Part shown: piece by piece, positions 24,230 through 32,562 of the stretch
Layout: the number at the start of each line of letters is the position of its first letter
Numbering within the stretch: position 1 is the first letter of the stretch
Origin: Achromobacter anxifer
GTDB taxonomy: Bacteria > Pseudomonadota > Gammaproteobacteria > Burkholderiales > Burkholderiaceae_B
Length of the DNA stretch: 64,000 bases
Reading direction: 5' to 3'
NCBI RefSeq assembly: GCF_903652925.1
Contig: NZ_CAHLAR010000001.1
Coordinates: forward strand, 186,001-250,000
Translations under genes and position numbers: made by a program
Notes under the pieces: model-generated
The model's input: only the letters and a program-made list of their open reading frames with translations
Told to the model about the DNA's origin: nothing
The model's database searches: none

Positions 24230-25462
24230 ATGGCATCGCAGCAGTCTCATCCGCTTTCCCACATCCGCGTGCTCGATTTGAGCCGTGTACTGGCTGGTCC
24301 GTGGGCCAGCCAGACCCTGGCCGACCTGGGGGCATCCGTCGTCAAGATCGAGCAGCCCGGCATCGGTGACGATACCCGCGCCTGGGGACCACCGTTCCTC
24401 GAGCGCGAGGACGGTTCGCGTTCCGGCGAGTCTGGCTATTACCTGATCTGCAACCGCGGCAAGCGCTCGGTCACGGTCAATCTGAAATCGGCGCGCGGGC
24501 AGGCATTGATCCGAAGGATGGCGCGCGACGCCGATGTGGTGCTGGAGAACTTCAAGGTCGGTACGCTGGACCGGCTGGGCCTGGGCTATGAGCAGTTGCG
24601 CGCGGAGAATCCGCGGCTGGTCTATTGCTCCGTTACAGGATTCGGCCAGACCGGGCCGCGCGCGCAGCAGCCGGCCTACGACTTCATGATTCAGGCCATG
24701 AGCGGCCTGATGAGCATCACCGGAGAGTCGGACGACCGCCCTGGCGGCGGTCCGATGAAAATCGGCGTGCCCATGGTCGATCTCATTACCGGCCTGTACG
24801 CCAGCAACGCCATTCTGGCGGCGCTGGCGCGCCGCGAAGTGAGCGGCGAGGGTGAACATATCGACATGGCCATGCTCGATGTCGGCGTGACCCTGCTGGC
24901 CAATCAGGCCATGAATTATCTGTTGACCAACAAGGTGCCGCCGCGCCGCGGCAATCGCCATCCCAACATCCAGCCGCAGCGCGTCTATGAGTGCCGCGAC
25001 GGGCGCATCATCATGGCGGTCGGTTCGGATTCGCAGTTCGCCAAGCTCTGCCGCGTGCTTGGACACCCGGACATGGCTGTCGACGAGCGCTTCCGCACCA
25101 ATGCGGCGCGCGTGGTCAACCTGCCGGTGCTGGATCCCTGGCTGGACGAGCAGTTGATCCGGCATGACAAGGCGACGCTGCTGGCCGCGCTGGAACGCGA
25201 GGGTGTGCCGTCCGCACCGATCAATACGATTGGAGAGGCGCTGGAGGACCCGCAAGTCGTGCATCGCGGCATGTGTTTCTCGGTGCCTCACCCGGACGGC
25301 ATGGAGATGCCGCAGGTGCGCAGTCCGTTCCGATTCCGCAATACCGCGCTGCGCCTGCAGGACGGGCCGCCGACCCTGGGCCAGCACACGGAAGAGGTCC
25401 TGGCCGAGCTGGGGTTCACGCCTGCGGACATCGCCGAACTCCGTAATGAGCAAGCCATCTGA
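24230..25462 (+). CDS. Class III (CaiB/BaiF) acyl-CoA:carboxylate CoA-transferase
   Basis: 410 residues of the formyl-CoA transferase family. Family stretches include HIRVLDLSRVLAGPWASQTL, ADLGASVVKIEQPGIGDDTR, CNRGKRSVTVNLK and GTLDRLGLGYEQL. The catalytic aspartate is probably Asp184 in PMVDLITG. It should activate the imported acid with CoA from another acyl-CoA, feeding the acyl-CoA dehydrogenase and the crotonase next door. Confidence 0.9.
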   Translation: MASQQSHPLSHIRVLDLSRVLAGPWASQTLADLGASVVKIEQPGIGDDTRAWGPPFLEREDGSRSGESGYYLICNRGKRSVTVNLKSARGQALIRRMARDADVVLENFKVGTLDRLGLGYEQLRAENPRLVYCSVTGFGQTGPRAQQPAYDFMIQAMSGLMSITGESDDRPGGGPMKIGVPMVDLITGLYASNAILAALARREVSGEGEHIDMAMLDVGVTLLANQAMNYLLTNKVPPRRGNRHPNIQPQRVYECRDGRIIMAVGSDSQFAKLCRVLGHPDMAVDERFRTNAARVVNLPVLDPWLDEQLIRHDKATLLAALEREGVPSAPINTIGEALEDPQVVHRGMCFSVPHPDGMEMPQVRSPFRFRNTALRLQDGPPTLGQHTEEVLAELGFTPADIAELRNEQAI

Positions 25463-25480
25463 AATCAACCGAGGAACATC

Positions 25481-26263
25481 ATGTCCCGCTACCAATTCGA
25501 AAGCCTGCGCGTCGAGCTTGAAGACCACGTCGCCACCGTTTGGCTTGATCATCCCCCGGTCAATGCCGTCCATACCCAGTTGCTGCAAGAACTGACGCTG
25601 GCCATGGACATGCTTGGCGAGGATCCGGAAGTGCGCTGCGTCATCCTGACCGGCCAGGGGCGGGTCTTCTGCGCTGGCGCCGACCTGAAGGGCCGCGCGG
25701 AAATGCTGGGCCACCCCGCCGGCCTGCCGCAGCACTCGCGCCGCACTCGCGAGCTGTTCCACGCGATCCGCGAGTGTCCCAAACCGGTCATCGGCGCGCT
25801 GAACGGGCCCGCGCTGGGCGCGGGCCTGGGCATTGCGGCTTCCTGCGATATCCTGCTGGCGGCCGAAGGAGCGTGCCTGGGCCTGCCGGAGGTGGATGTC
25901 GGCCTGTTGGGCGGGGTCAAGCATGCGCAGCGCCTGTTTGGCCATTCGCGTCTGCGGCGCATGATGCTGACAGGCTTGAGGGTGCCCGCCGAAGAACTCT
26001 ACCGCCTGGGCGTGGTGGAAGCCTGCGTGCCAGGGGACCAGTTGCTGGGCGAGGCTGGCGCGATCGCGCGCCAGATCGCCGCCAAGAGCCCGACCTCGGT
26101 GCAATTGATGATCCAGACCGCCAATGCGATCGAGGATATGAGTCTGCGCGACGGCTACCGCTACGAGCAGGACATGACGGCGCAGGTGGCCAAGAGCGAG
26201 GATGCGAAGGAAGCGCGGCAGGCCTTTCTGGAAAAACGGGCGCCGGTGTTCAAGGGCTGCTAG
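25481..26263 (+). CDS. Crotonase-family enoyl-CoA hydratase/isomerase, one catalytic Glu missing
   Basis: 260 residues with the crotonase fold: CAGADLKGRAEM (oxyanion hole), GALNGPALGAGLGIAASCD and LGLPEVDVGLLGG. In classical hydratases the loop reads GGGxE; here it is GAGLG with Gly117 in place of the first catalytic Glu, while the second (Glu137) is kept. The protein may therefore be an isomerase, hydrolase or decarboxylase of this superfamily rather than a hydratase. It ends the CoA-transferase operon. Confidence 0.87.
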   Translation: MSRYQFESLRVELEDHVATVWLDHPPVNAVHTQLLQELTLAMDMLGEDPEVRCVILTGQGRVFCAGADLKGRAEMLGHPAGLPQHSRRTRELFHAIRECPKPVIGALNGPALGAGLGIAASCDILLAAEGACLGLPEVDVGLLGGVKHAQRLFGHSRLRRMMLTGLRVPAEELYRLGVVEACVPGDQLLGEAGAIARQIAAKSPTSVQLMIQTANAIEDMSLRDGYRYEQDMTAQVAKSEDAKEARQAFLEKRAPVFKGC

Positions 26264-26397
26264 GCGGTTTTCCGGCAGCGCCGGGGGATTCTGGTCGAAA
26301 TCCTCCAATTCCTGTGAAAATACCAACTTCCAGGGATATGCGGTTTTGCCCGGCTGAGACACAGTGCAGCCTGGGCAATTCCGCCCGCTCTCTTCCG

Positions 26398-27102
26398 ATG
26401 ACCGCCAACATGCTTGCTCCCGAGTCGACCCTGCCAGCCCCGGTACTGCTGGTGGAGGACGAGCCCCTGATCTGCCGCCGGCTGGAAAGCCTGCTGCTGC
26501 AGCTCGGGTATGCGCCCGAGGCGCTGGTATTCGCCGCCACGCTGGCGCAGGCGCGGGAGCGGCTGGCCAGCCACCCGTTCGCGCTGGCGCTGGTCGACCT
26601 GGGCCTGCCCGACGGCAACGGCACGGACCTGATCGCCGAGATGCATGCCGAGGATCCCGGCCTGGCGATCCTGGTGATTTCGGCCTGGAGCACCGAGGAC
26701 GCGATTCTCGCCGCGTTGCGCGCTGGCGCCACGGGCTATGTGCTGAAGGAGCGCGACGACCTGGAAGTGTCCCTGTCCATCCGCAGCGTGCTGCGGGGCG
26801 GGGCGCCCATCGATCCCTTCGTGGCGCGGCGCATCATCGAAGAGCTGCGTCCCAGGCGGACCGAAGCGGCCGGAGCCGCTGCTGCCGGCGAGACCGCCGA
26901 TCCCGGCGAATCCCTGAGCCCGCGTGAAAGCCAGATCCTGCGCCTGGTCTCCGAGGGGCTGGGCAATCGCGAGATCGCCGAGGAGCTGCACCTGTCGCGC
27001 TACACCGTCGAATGCCACGTCAAGCACATCTACCGCAAGCTCGCCGTTTCCTCGCGGACGCGGGCGATACACGCGGCGCGCACGCGCGGCTTGCTCGATT
27101 GA
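26398..27102 (+). CDS. NarL/UhpA-type response regulator
   Basis: 234 residues. The receiver has an acidic pair (Glu20-Asp21 in LLVEDEP), phosphoacceptor Asp67 in LALVDLGLPDGNG and Lys in YVLKERDD. The C-terminal LuxR-type HTH is LSPRESQILRLVSEGLGNRE continuing EIAEELHLSRYTVECHVKHI. The ATG at 26398 is favoured, with a second ATG four codons on. Its stop overlaps the presumed TTG start of the sensor kinase, so the pair is coupled. Confidence 0.9.
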   Translation: MTANMLAPESTLPAPVLLVEDEPLICRRLESLLLQLGYAPEALVFAATLAQARERLASHPFALALVDLGLPDGNGTDLIAEMHAEDPGLAILVISAWSTEDAILAALRAGATGYVLKERDDLEVSLSIRSVLRGGAPIDPFVARRIIEELRPRRTEAAGAAAAGETADPGESLSPRESQILRLVSEGLGNREIAEELHLSRYTVECHVKHIYRKLAVSSRTRAIHAARTRGLLD

Positions 27103-28964
27103 GGTGGCTGGCCTTCCTGTGGTTGGCGCTGTGGCTGGCGCCGACATGGGCCCAGGAGCCCGCCGCCGCGTGCACGGCGCAGGTGTTGTCCATACAGGTG
27201 GCCAAGGGCGGCGAGGACGGCCGGCGGCCTGAGTCGGCGCAATGGCAAACGGTCGAACTGCCCGACGACTGGAGCGCCCGCTGGTCCGGGTACAGCGGCA
27301 CGGCCTGGTACCGGATCGGCTGGAAGCGCGATTGCGCCGATGGGGCGGCCGGGCAGGTGGCGCTGGCGCTCGAGTCGGTCATCATGGCGGGCGAGGTGTA
27401 TCTCAACGATCAGCGCATCTGGCGCGACCCGCAACTGACCGAACCGCTGTCGCGCAGCTGGAACATGCCGCGCTACTGGCTGATTCCCGAGGCTCTGGTG
27501 CGTCCGGGCGAGAACACGCTGTGGATCCGAGTAGTTGGCGTGGCGGGGCAGTCGCCCGGCCTGGGGCCGGTCCACCTTGGCGCACAGGCCGCGGTATTGG
27601 AGCAGTATGAAGACCTGTGGTGGCGCCACCGCACCCTGTTCACGCTCAACCTGATCGTCTCGGCGGTCCTGGGCGGGTTGTGCTTCTTCATCTGGCTGAT
27701 GCGCCGTGAGCAGCGCGCCTTCGGCTGGTATGCGCTGACGGCGCTGTTCTGGGTGCTGTTCATCGCCAACGTGCTGATGACCAGTCCCTGGCCGTTTCCG
27801 GACAGCCTGACGGCGGCCCGCGCCAACATCATGGCGCTGGTGCTGTACGTGGCCTGCTTCTGCATGTTCACGTGGCGTTTCGGCGGGCAATCCCTGCCGC
27901 GCACCGAAAAGGCGCTGTGGCTGCTTGCGGCCGCGCTGCTGGCGGCGATGGCGCTCGTGCCGCCGATCCATCTGGCGCAGGTGCAGCTGGGCGTGGTGCT
28001 GATCGTGTCCGCGATCTTCTTCGTCAATTGCCTGCAGTTTCCGCTGCATGCGCTGCGCACCCGCCAGCCCGAACACGGCATGCTGGCGGTTTGCCTGCTG
28101 GTCTTTGTTGCCGCCTGCGCCCACGACCTGCTGCGGGTGCTGAAGCTCATCCCCGGCGAGACCACCTACACGCCCTTCACCAGCGTCGTGGTCACGCTAT
28201 GCATGTCTGCCGTGCTGGGGCTGCGCCATGCGCGCAATGTGCGCCGCATCGAGCGCTTCAACCAGGAATTGGCCGATGGCATCGAGCAGGCGCGCACCGA
28301 ACTGGCCACGACCCTGGAACGCGAACATGCGCTGGCGCTGACGAACGCGCGGCTGCAGGACCGGTTGCAGATTTCGCATGACCTGCACGATGGGCTGGGC
28401 GGTTCGCTGGTGCGCATGATGGCCATGGTTGAGCAGGCCAGCGCGCCGCTGCAAAGCCAGCAGTTTCTGTCCATGCTCAAGCTGTTGCGCGACGACCTGC
28501 GCCAGACCATAGACAGCGGCTCCAGCGCCGGCATCACGGTGCCGGCCACGCCGCGCGAATGGATCGCGCCCTTGCGCCACCGCTTCATGCAGCTGTTCGA
28601 CGAGCTGGACATCAGCGCCAGCTGGCGGGTTCCCGAGCAGTGGCGCACGCCGCCCAGCGCCCTGCAGTGCATGGCGTTGACGCGGCTGGTGGAGGAGTCG
28701 CTGGTCAACGTGCTCAAGCACAGCCGCGCCCGGCGCGTGGAGCTGGAGCTGCGCCAACCCGAGGCCGACAGCCTGGAACTGCGCATCGAGGACGATGGCG
28801 TCGGCTTCGACGTGGCGGCGGTGCTGCGGGCGGGGATCAGCGTGGGCATGCGCAGCATGCATACGCGCATTGCCCGGGTTGGCGGGGCGCTGGAGGTGGC
28901 GTCGCGGCCCGGGCAGACCGTGCTGACGGCCACGCTGGTATTGCGTCAGCCGCAGCAGGCCTGA
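27099..28964 (+). CDS. 7TMR-DISM-type sensor histidine kinase (HisKA_3)
   Basis: About 621 residues starting at TTG 27099, which overlaps the regulator stop and directly yields a signal peptide (RWLAFLWLALWLAPTWA); an ATG at 27012 would add regulator-frame residues. A periplasmic beta-sandwich (about 20-170, with GTAWYRIGW and GEVYLNDQRIW) resembles 7TMR-DISMED2 ligand domains. Roughly seven membrane helices follow (about 180-385), then a coiled coil, a HisKA_3 H-box (ISHDLHDGLGGS, His427) and a NarX-type ATPase domain (EESLVNVLKHS, DDGVGFD). It should phosphorylate the preceding regulator in response to an external, possibly carbohydrate-like, ligand. Confidence 0.87.
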   Translation: MRWLAFLWLALWLAPTWAQEPAAACTAQVLSIQVAKGGEDGRRPESAQWQTVELPDDWSARWSGYSGTAWYRIGWKRDCADGAAGQVALALESVIMAGEVYLNDQRIWRDPQLTEPLSRSWNMPRYWLIPEALVRPGENTLWIRVVGVAGQSPGLGPVHLGAQAAVLEQYEDLWWRHRTLFTLNLIVSAVLGGLCFFIWLMRREQRAFGWYALTALFWVLFIANVLMTSPWPFPDSLTAARANIMALVLYVACFCMFTWRFGGQSLPRTEKALWLLAAALLAAMALVPPIHLAQVQLGVVLIVSAIFFVNCLQFPLHALRTRQPEHGMLAVCLLVFVAACAHDLLRVLKLIPGETTYTPFTSVVVTLCMSAVLGLRHARNVRRIERFNQELADGIEQARTELATTLEREHALALTNARLQDRLQISHDLHDGLGGSLVRMMAMVEQASAPLQSQQFLSMLKLLRDDLRQTIDSGSSAGITVPATPREWIAPLRHRFMQLFDELDISASWRVPEQWRTPPSALQCMALTRLVEESLVNVLKHSRARRVELELRQPEADSLELRIEDDGVGFDVAAVLRAGISVGMRSMHTRIARVGGALEVASRPGQTVLTATLVLRQPQQA

Positions 28965-28971
28965 GGTCCGG

Positions 28972-29361
28972 CTACTTCGCCTTGTTCTCGTCGTCCACGG
29001 TCAAGCCGCCATTCTTCATGATGCTCTGGGCGATTTCTTCGGCGGACTTGCCGCCGAAGCCGTGTTCGCCCGCGGTGATGGTGAAGCTGTCGCCTTCCAG
29101 CGGGCTTCTGAGCGTGGCGGAAGACAGCAGCACGCCGCCCGAACGCAGCTGGATGCGCTTGCCGACCCGGTCGCGGGTGAAGTCGGCCAGGGCCTGGCGG
29201 CTTTCCGGCTTCAGCACCACGTCCACCGTTCTTGCGGCGGTCTGGGGGTCGGCGCCAGCGGTGGCGCTCTGCGCGTGCAGCACGACGGTTTCGGCGTAGG
29301 CCGCGCAAGGCAGCAGGGCGGCGAGGACGGCCGCGCGGGCGAGTTGTCTCATGGACGGCAT
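28972..29361 (-). CDS. Small periplasmic protein resembling the SecDF P1-head subdomain
   Basis: 129 residues with a signal peptide (AAVLAALLPCAAYA). The mature part reads VDVVLKPESRQALADFTRDR, VGKRIQLRSGGVLLSSATLR, then LEGDSFTITAG. This follows the pattern of the SecD P1 head (F-x-x-x-T-x-x-x-x-G-K-R-hydrophobic...), but no membrane segments follow. A strong ribosome site (AAGGAG, 6-base spacing) supports the ATG at 29361. Function unknown; perhaps a free-standing periplasmic chaperone-like or secretion-assisting domain. It faces the kinase gene. Confidence 0.7.
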   Translation of the reverse strand: MPSMRQLARAAVLAALLPCAAYAETVVLHAQSATAGADPQTAARTVDVVLKPESRQALADFTRDRVGKRIQLRSGGVLLSSATLRSPLEGDSFTITAGEHGFGGKSAEEIAQSIMKNGGLTVDDENKAK

Positions 29362-29484
29362 GGCAAGCTCCTTCTGATGGACAGCCCCTCCATCCTAGCC
29401 CATGTCGCGTCAGCGCCCGGCCGCGCGGTCCTCGGTCTACTATTGCGCCTTGGCTCCAGAGGGGAGCCCACCAAGGAGAGCTTC

Positions 29485-29934
29485 ATGGCAGTGCGCGGAA
29501 CCTGGTTGTTATCTGGCTTGTTGCTGACTGGCGTCGCCCATGCGGGATCGGCGCCGGCGGAACTGCGCTGCGTGTCGGACAGCGGCAAGGTCGCGGTGGA
29601 AGGCGCGATTCCGTCGCCGTCCTCGGAGGAGCTGGAGCTGAAGCTGCGGTACGCCGACGGCAGCCTGTCGTTCAATTCGAACAAGAACGACAGCTACGTG
29701 GTGGAGGACTTCCCGAAGTCGGTGTTCACCCTGGTGGTGGCGGTCCGGGATGCGGTGCCGCTGACGATGTATGCCCTGCCGTCCAGTATCACCGTGCAAA
29801 AGCGCGAGAACGGCGACGTCGCCGGCAAGTTCCAGGCCAAACTGACCTCCGCGCGGCCGCGCTCGGCAACCGGCGTGCAGGCGGACACCCCGCTGAAGGC
29901 CACGCTTAACTGCGAATATCGGTACTCGCTGTAG
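29485..29934 (+). CDS. Small exported protein of unknown function
   Basis: 149 residues. AAGGAG 7 bases upstream and a clear signal peptide (TWLLSGLLLTGVAHA) support the ATG at 29485. The mature protein has two cysteines, one near each end (LRCVSD and LNCEYRY), which could form a disulfide, and alternates short strands, suggesting a small beta fold. I do not recognise the family. A strong terminator follows within 25 bases, so it is probably a single-gene unit. Confidence 0.7.
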   Translation: MAVRGTWLLSGLLLTGVAHAGSAPAELRCVSDSGKVAVEGAIPSPSSEELELKLRYADGSLSFNSNKNDSYVVEDFPKSVFTLVVAVRDAVPLTMYALPSSITVQKRENGDVAGKFQAKLTSARPRSATGVQADTPLKATLNCEYRYSL

Positions 29935-29958
29935 CCAGACTTCCCGTCTGGCCGCCCG

Positions 29959-30001
29959 GCCCCTTGTTCCGATGGGCAGCCATCGGAACAAGGGGCTTTT
30001 T
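29959..30001 (+). terminator. Strong rho-independent terminator
   Basis: A perfect 17-bp stem (29959-29975 with 29980-29996) with a GCAG loop is followed by five T. It ends the small exported-protein transcript and insulates the siderophore receptor gene. Confidence 0.9.
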
Positions 30002-30150
30002 GCCGTCTGAAGCCAGCGGATGCGCGGCGATGACTGCGCACTGAAAGCAGTTTGTGGGAGCGGAGTGTTGTTATTACGCTGCTTCGGCGGCTGTCTCGGC
30101 TGGCAAATTCTCTGAAATTGACAGAATTCTGAATAAAAGCTGACTATTTG

Positions 30151-30183
30151 TTGAATGTAAAAATAGGAATGAATATCATTGGC
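30151..30183 (+). promoter_or_regulatory. Promoter with overlapping Fur-box-like site
   Basis: A -35 TTGAAT (30151-30156), a 17-base spacer and a -10 TATCAT (30174-30179) make a good sigma-70 promoter. The -10 overlaps AATGAATATCATT (30168-30180), which matches the Fur consensus at 12 of 19 positions when centred at 30174. Iron-repressed expression of the receptor downstream is inferred. Confidence 0.55.
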
Positions 30184-30248
30184 ACTCTTATAAAACCAAG
30201 AGCGCGCGCATAGCGCACCCGCCGCGGGGCGGTTCCTGAAAGAGTCCA

Positions 30249-32504
30249 ATGAGAAAAGCAGATAGATCGACGGCCGACGCCAAGGCCGGTGGCAACACTT
30301 CGGCCTCCATTTACGCAGCGGTATGCGGAGCGCTGGTATCGCCGGGCCTGGCCCTGGCGCAAGGCAGCCTGGCGCCAGGCGCCGTGCACGAACTGTCGCC
30401 TGTACACGTACAGGGGCAGGCGGTAAGCGATGGCTACGAGGCCAACATCGCCTCCTTGCCCAAGATGACGGCGCCCCTGCTGGACACGCCGCGCTCGGTC
30501 ACGGTGATCACCGAGCAGCTGATGCGCGACCGCGCGGCCACCTCGCTGATGGACGTCCTGCGCACCGCGCCGGGCATTACCTTCGGCGCGGGCGAAGGCG
30601 GCACGCCCACCGGCGACCGGCCCTTCGTGCGCGGCTACGAGGCCAGCACCGACATGATGGTCGACGGCATGCGCGACCTGGGCCGCTTTTCGCACGAGAC
30701 CTTCAACCTGGAATCGGTCGAAATCCTGAAGGGGCCGAGCTCGGCCTATTCCGGCCGCGGTTCGACCGGCGGCAGCATCAACCTGGTCAGCAAGAGCCCC
30801 AAGCTGGAGAACTTCGCCGAAGGCACGGTAGGCGTGGGCACGGACGACAACTGGCGTCTGACGGGCGACGGCAACTGGGCCCTGGGCGAAAGCTCGGCGT
30901 TCCGCCTGAATTTCATGAAGCAGGGCGGCGACATTCCGGGCCGCGACCACGTCGAGACCGATCGCTGGGGCGTTGCGCCTTCGTTCGCCTGGGGCCTGGG
31001 CACGCCGACGCAGGTGACGCTCAGCTATTACCACCTGCAGAACGACGACACGCCTGACCTGGGCATCCCGTTCAAGAACGAGTCGCGCCCGGGGCGCGTC
31101 ACGCCGCCCAAGGTGGACCGCAACAACTACTACGGCCTGATCGGACGCGACTACCGCAAGAACCAGGCCGACATGACCACCCTGATGGTCGAGCACAAGT
31201 TCAGCGACAAGCTGAAGCTGCGCAACGGCACGCGCTACAGCGAGTCCACCAACGAATACGTGATGACGCGCCCGTCCTTCGATAATTGCGCGGCGCGCGT
31301 GAGCAACCGGCCCAACCCCGCCTATGGCGTGGCGCCGTGCTCGACCGAGGCGCCGGGCGTGCAGATGAGCAAGGCGCTGCGCACCCTGAACCAGACCAAC
31401 CGGTCCTTCATCAACCAGACCGACATGTTCGGCGAGTTCACCGCCGGCGGGCTGCGCCACAGCTATGTGGCCGGCCTGGAGTTCAGCACCGAGACCATCA
31501 GCAAGCGCGACGGCGTGCCGTCCGGCGGCTTCGACAAGACCCTGATGGACGACCTGTACAACCCGAATCCGCGCCAGCCCTATACCGGCAGCCTGCGCTG
31601 GGGCCCGCGCTACGACGCCGCCAAGACCCTCACGCGCGCGGCCTACGTGTTCGACACGGTCAAGTTCAGCGAGCAGTGGGAAGCCAACGCAGGCCTGCGC
31701 TACGACAACTACCGCGTGACCAGCGGCAACGTCGAGCGCACCGACAACATGTGGAACTACCAGCTGGGCCTGGTCTACAAGCCCGCGCCCAACGGCAGCA
31801 TCTACGTGTCCTACGGCACCTCGTCCAATCCTTCCGGCGAAACGGCGGGCCAATCCGGCGGCGCCGACGGCGCGGCGGGCGGCCGCCTGACCGCGGGCAC
31901 CGCGGCGCTGGCGCCCGAAAAGAGCCGCAGCATCGAGCTGGGCACCAAGTGGGACGTGTTCGACGAGCGCCTGTCGCTGACGGCGGCGGTCTTCGAAACC
32001 CGCAAGACCGACGCCCGCAGCGCCGATCCGATCACTGGCGACGTGACGCTGTCCGGCAGCAACCGTGTGCGCGGCATCGAACTGGGCGTGGCGGGTTCCA
32101 TTACGCCCAAGTGGCAGGTCTGGGGCGGCTACAGCTACATGGATCCGAAGGTCACCAGCTACCAGAGCGGCGGCACCGACTTCAGCGGCAATCAGATGAA
32201 GTTCATTGCCCGCCAGAGCGCGAGCCTGTGGACCACCTACAAGTTCCTGCCCGAGCTGACGGTGGGCGCCGGCGCCACCTACACGGGCAAGCGCTACGTG
32301 GACGATGCCAACGTCTACCAGCTGCCGTCCTACTGGCGCTACGACGCGATGGCCGCCTACCAGTTCAACAAGAACTTCGGCCTGCAGCTGAACCTGAACA
32401 ATCTGACCAACGAGACCATCTACGAAGCCTCGCACGTGGGTCTGTTCAGCTACGTGGCGCCGGGCCGTTCGGCGATGCTGACCGCCACGTTCCGCTACAA
32501 CTGA
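30249..32504 (+). CDS. TonB-dependent siderophore receptor (Fiu/BfrD-like)
   Basis: 751 residues. A signal-like N-terminus ends LALAQG; the plug domain follows (SVTVITEQLMRDRAATSLMD, FVRGYEASTDMMVDGMRD, VEILKGPSSAYSGRGSTGGS), then a long beta-barrel with NNLTNETIYEASHVGL near the C-terminus and a final aromatic strand. There is no N-terminal signalling domain, so it is not of the FecA/anti-sigma type. It should import a ferric siderophore or catechol complex with TonB-ExbBD encoded elsewhere. The Fur-like promoter supports an iron role; ligand unknown. Confidence 0.92.
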   Translation: MRKADRSTADAKAGGNTSASIYAAVCGALVSPGLALAQGSLAPGAVHELSPVHVQGQAVSDGYEANIASLPKMTAPLLDTPRSVTVITEQLMRDRAATSLMDVLRTAPGITFGAGEGGTPTGDRPFVRGYEASTDMMVDGMRDLGRFSHETFNLESVEILKGPSSAYSGRGSTGGSINLVSKSPKLENFAEGTVGVGTDDNWRLTGDGNWALGESSAFRLNFMKQGGDIPGRDHVETDRWGVAPSFAWGLGTPTQVTLSYYHLQNDDTPDLGIPFKNESRPGRVTPPKVDRNNYYGLIGRDYRKNQADMTTLMVEHKFSDKLKLRNGTRYSESTNEYVMTRPSFDNCAARVSNRPNPAYGVAPCSTEAPGVQMSKALRTLNQTNRSFINQTDMFGEFTAGGLRHSYVAGLEFSTETISKRDGVPSGGFDKTLMDDLYNPNPRQPYTGSLRWGPRYDAAKTLTRAAYVFDTVKFSEQWEANAGLRYDNYRVTSGNVERTDNMWNYQLGLVYKPAPNGSIYVSYGTSSNPSGETAGQSGGADGAAGGRLTAGTAALAPEKSRSIELGTKWDVFDERLSLTAAVFETRKTDARSADPITGDVTLSGSNRVRGIELGVAGSITPKWQVWGGYSYMDPKVTSYQSGGTDFSGNQMKFIARQSASLWTTYKFLPELTVGAGATYTGKRYVDDANVYQLPSYWRYDAMAAYQFNKNFGLQLNLNNLTNETIYEASHVGLFSYVAPGRSAMLTATFRYN

Positions 32505-32514
32505 CGCGCAGTGC

Positions 32515-32557
32515 GCAACGCGCCAGCCCCGCATCCGCGGCGCTGGCGCGTTGCTTT
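32515..32557 (+). terminator. Hairpin terminator after the siderophore receptor
   Basis: A perfect 13-bp stem (GCAACGCGCCAGC with GCTGGCGCGTTGC, 32515-32527 and 32542-32554) is followed by TTT. It lies between the convergent receptor and Bug genes. Confidence 0.7.
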
Positions 32558-32562
32558 CCGGC

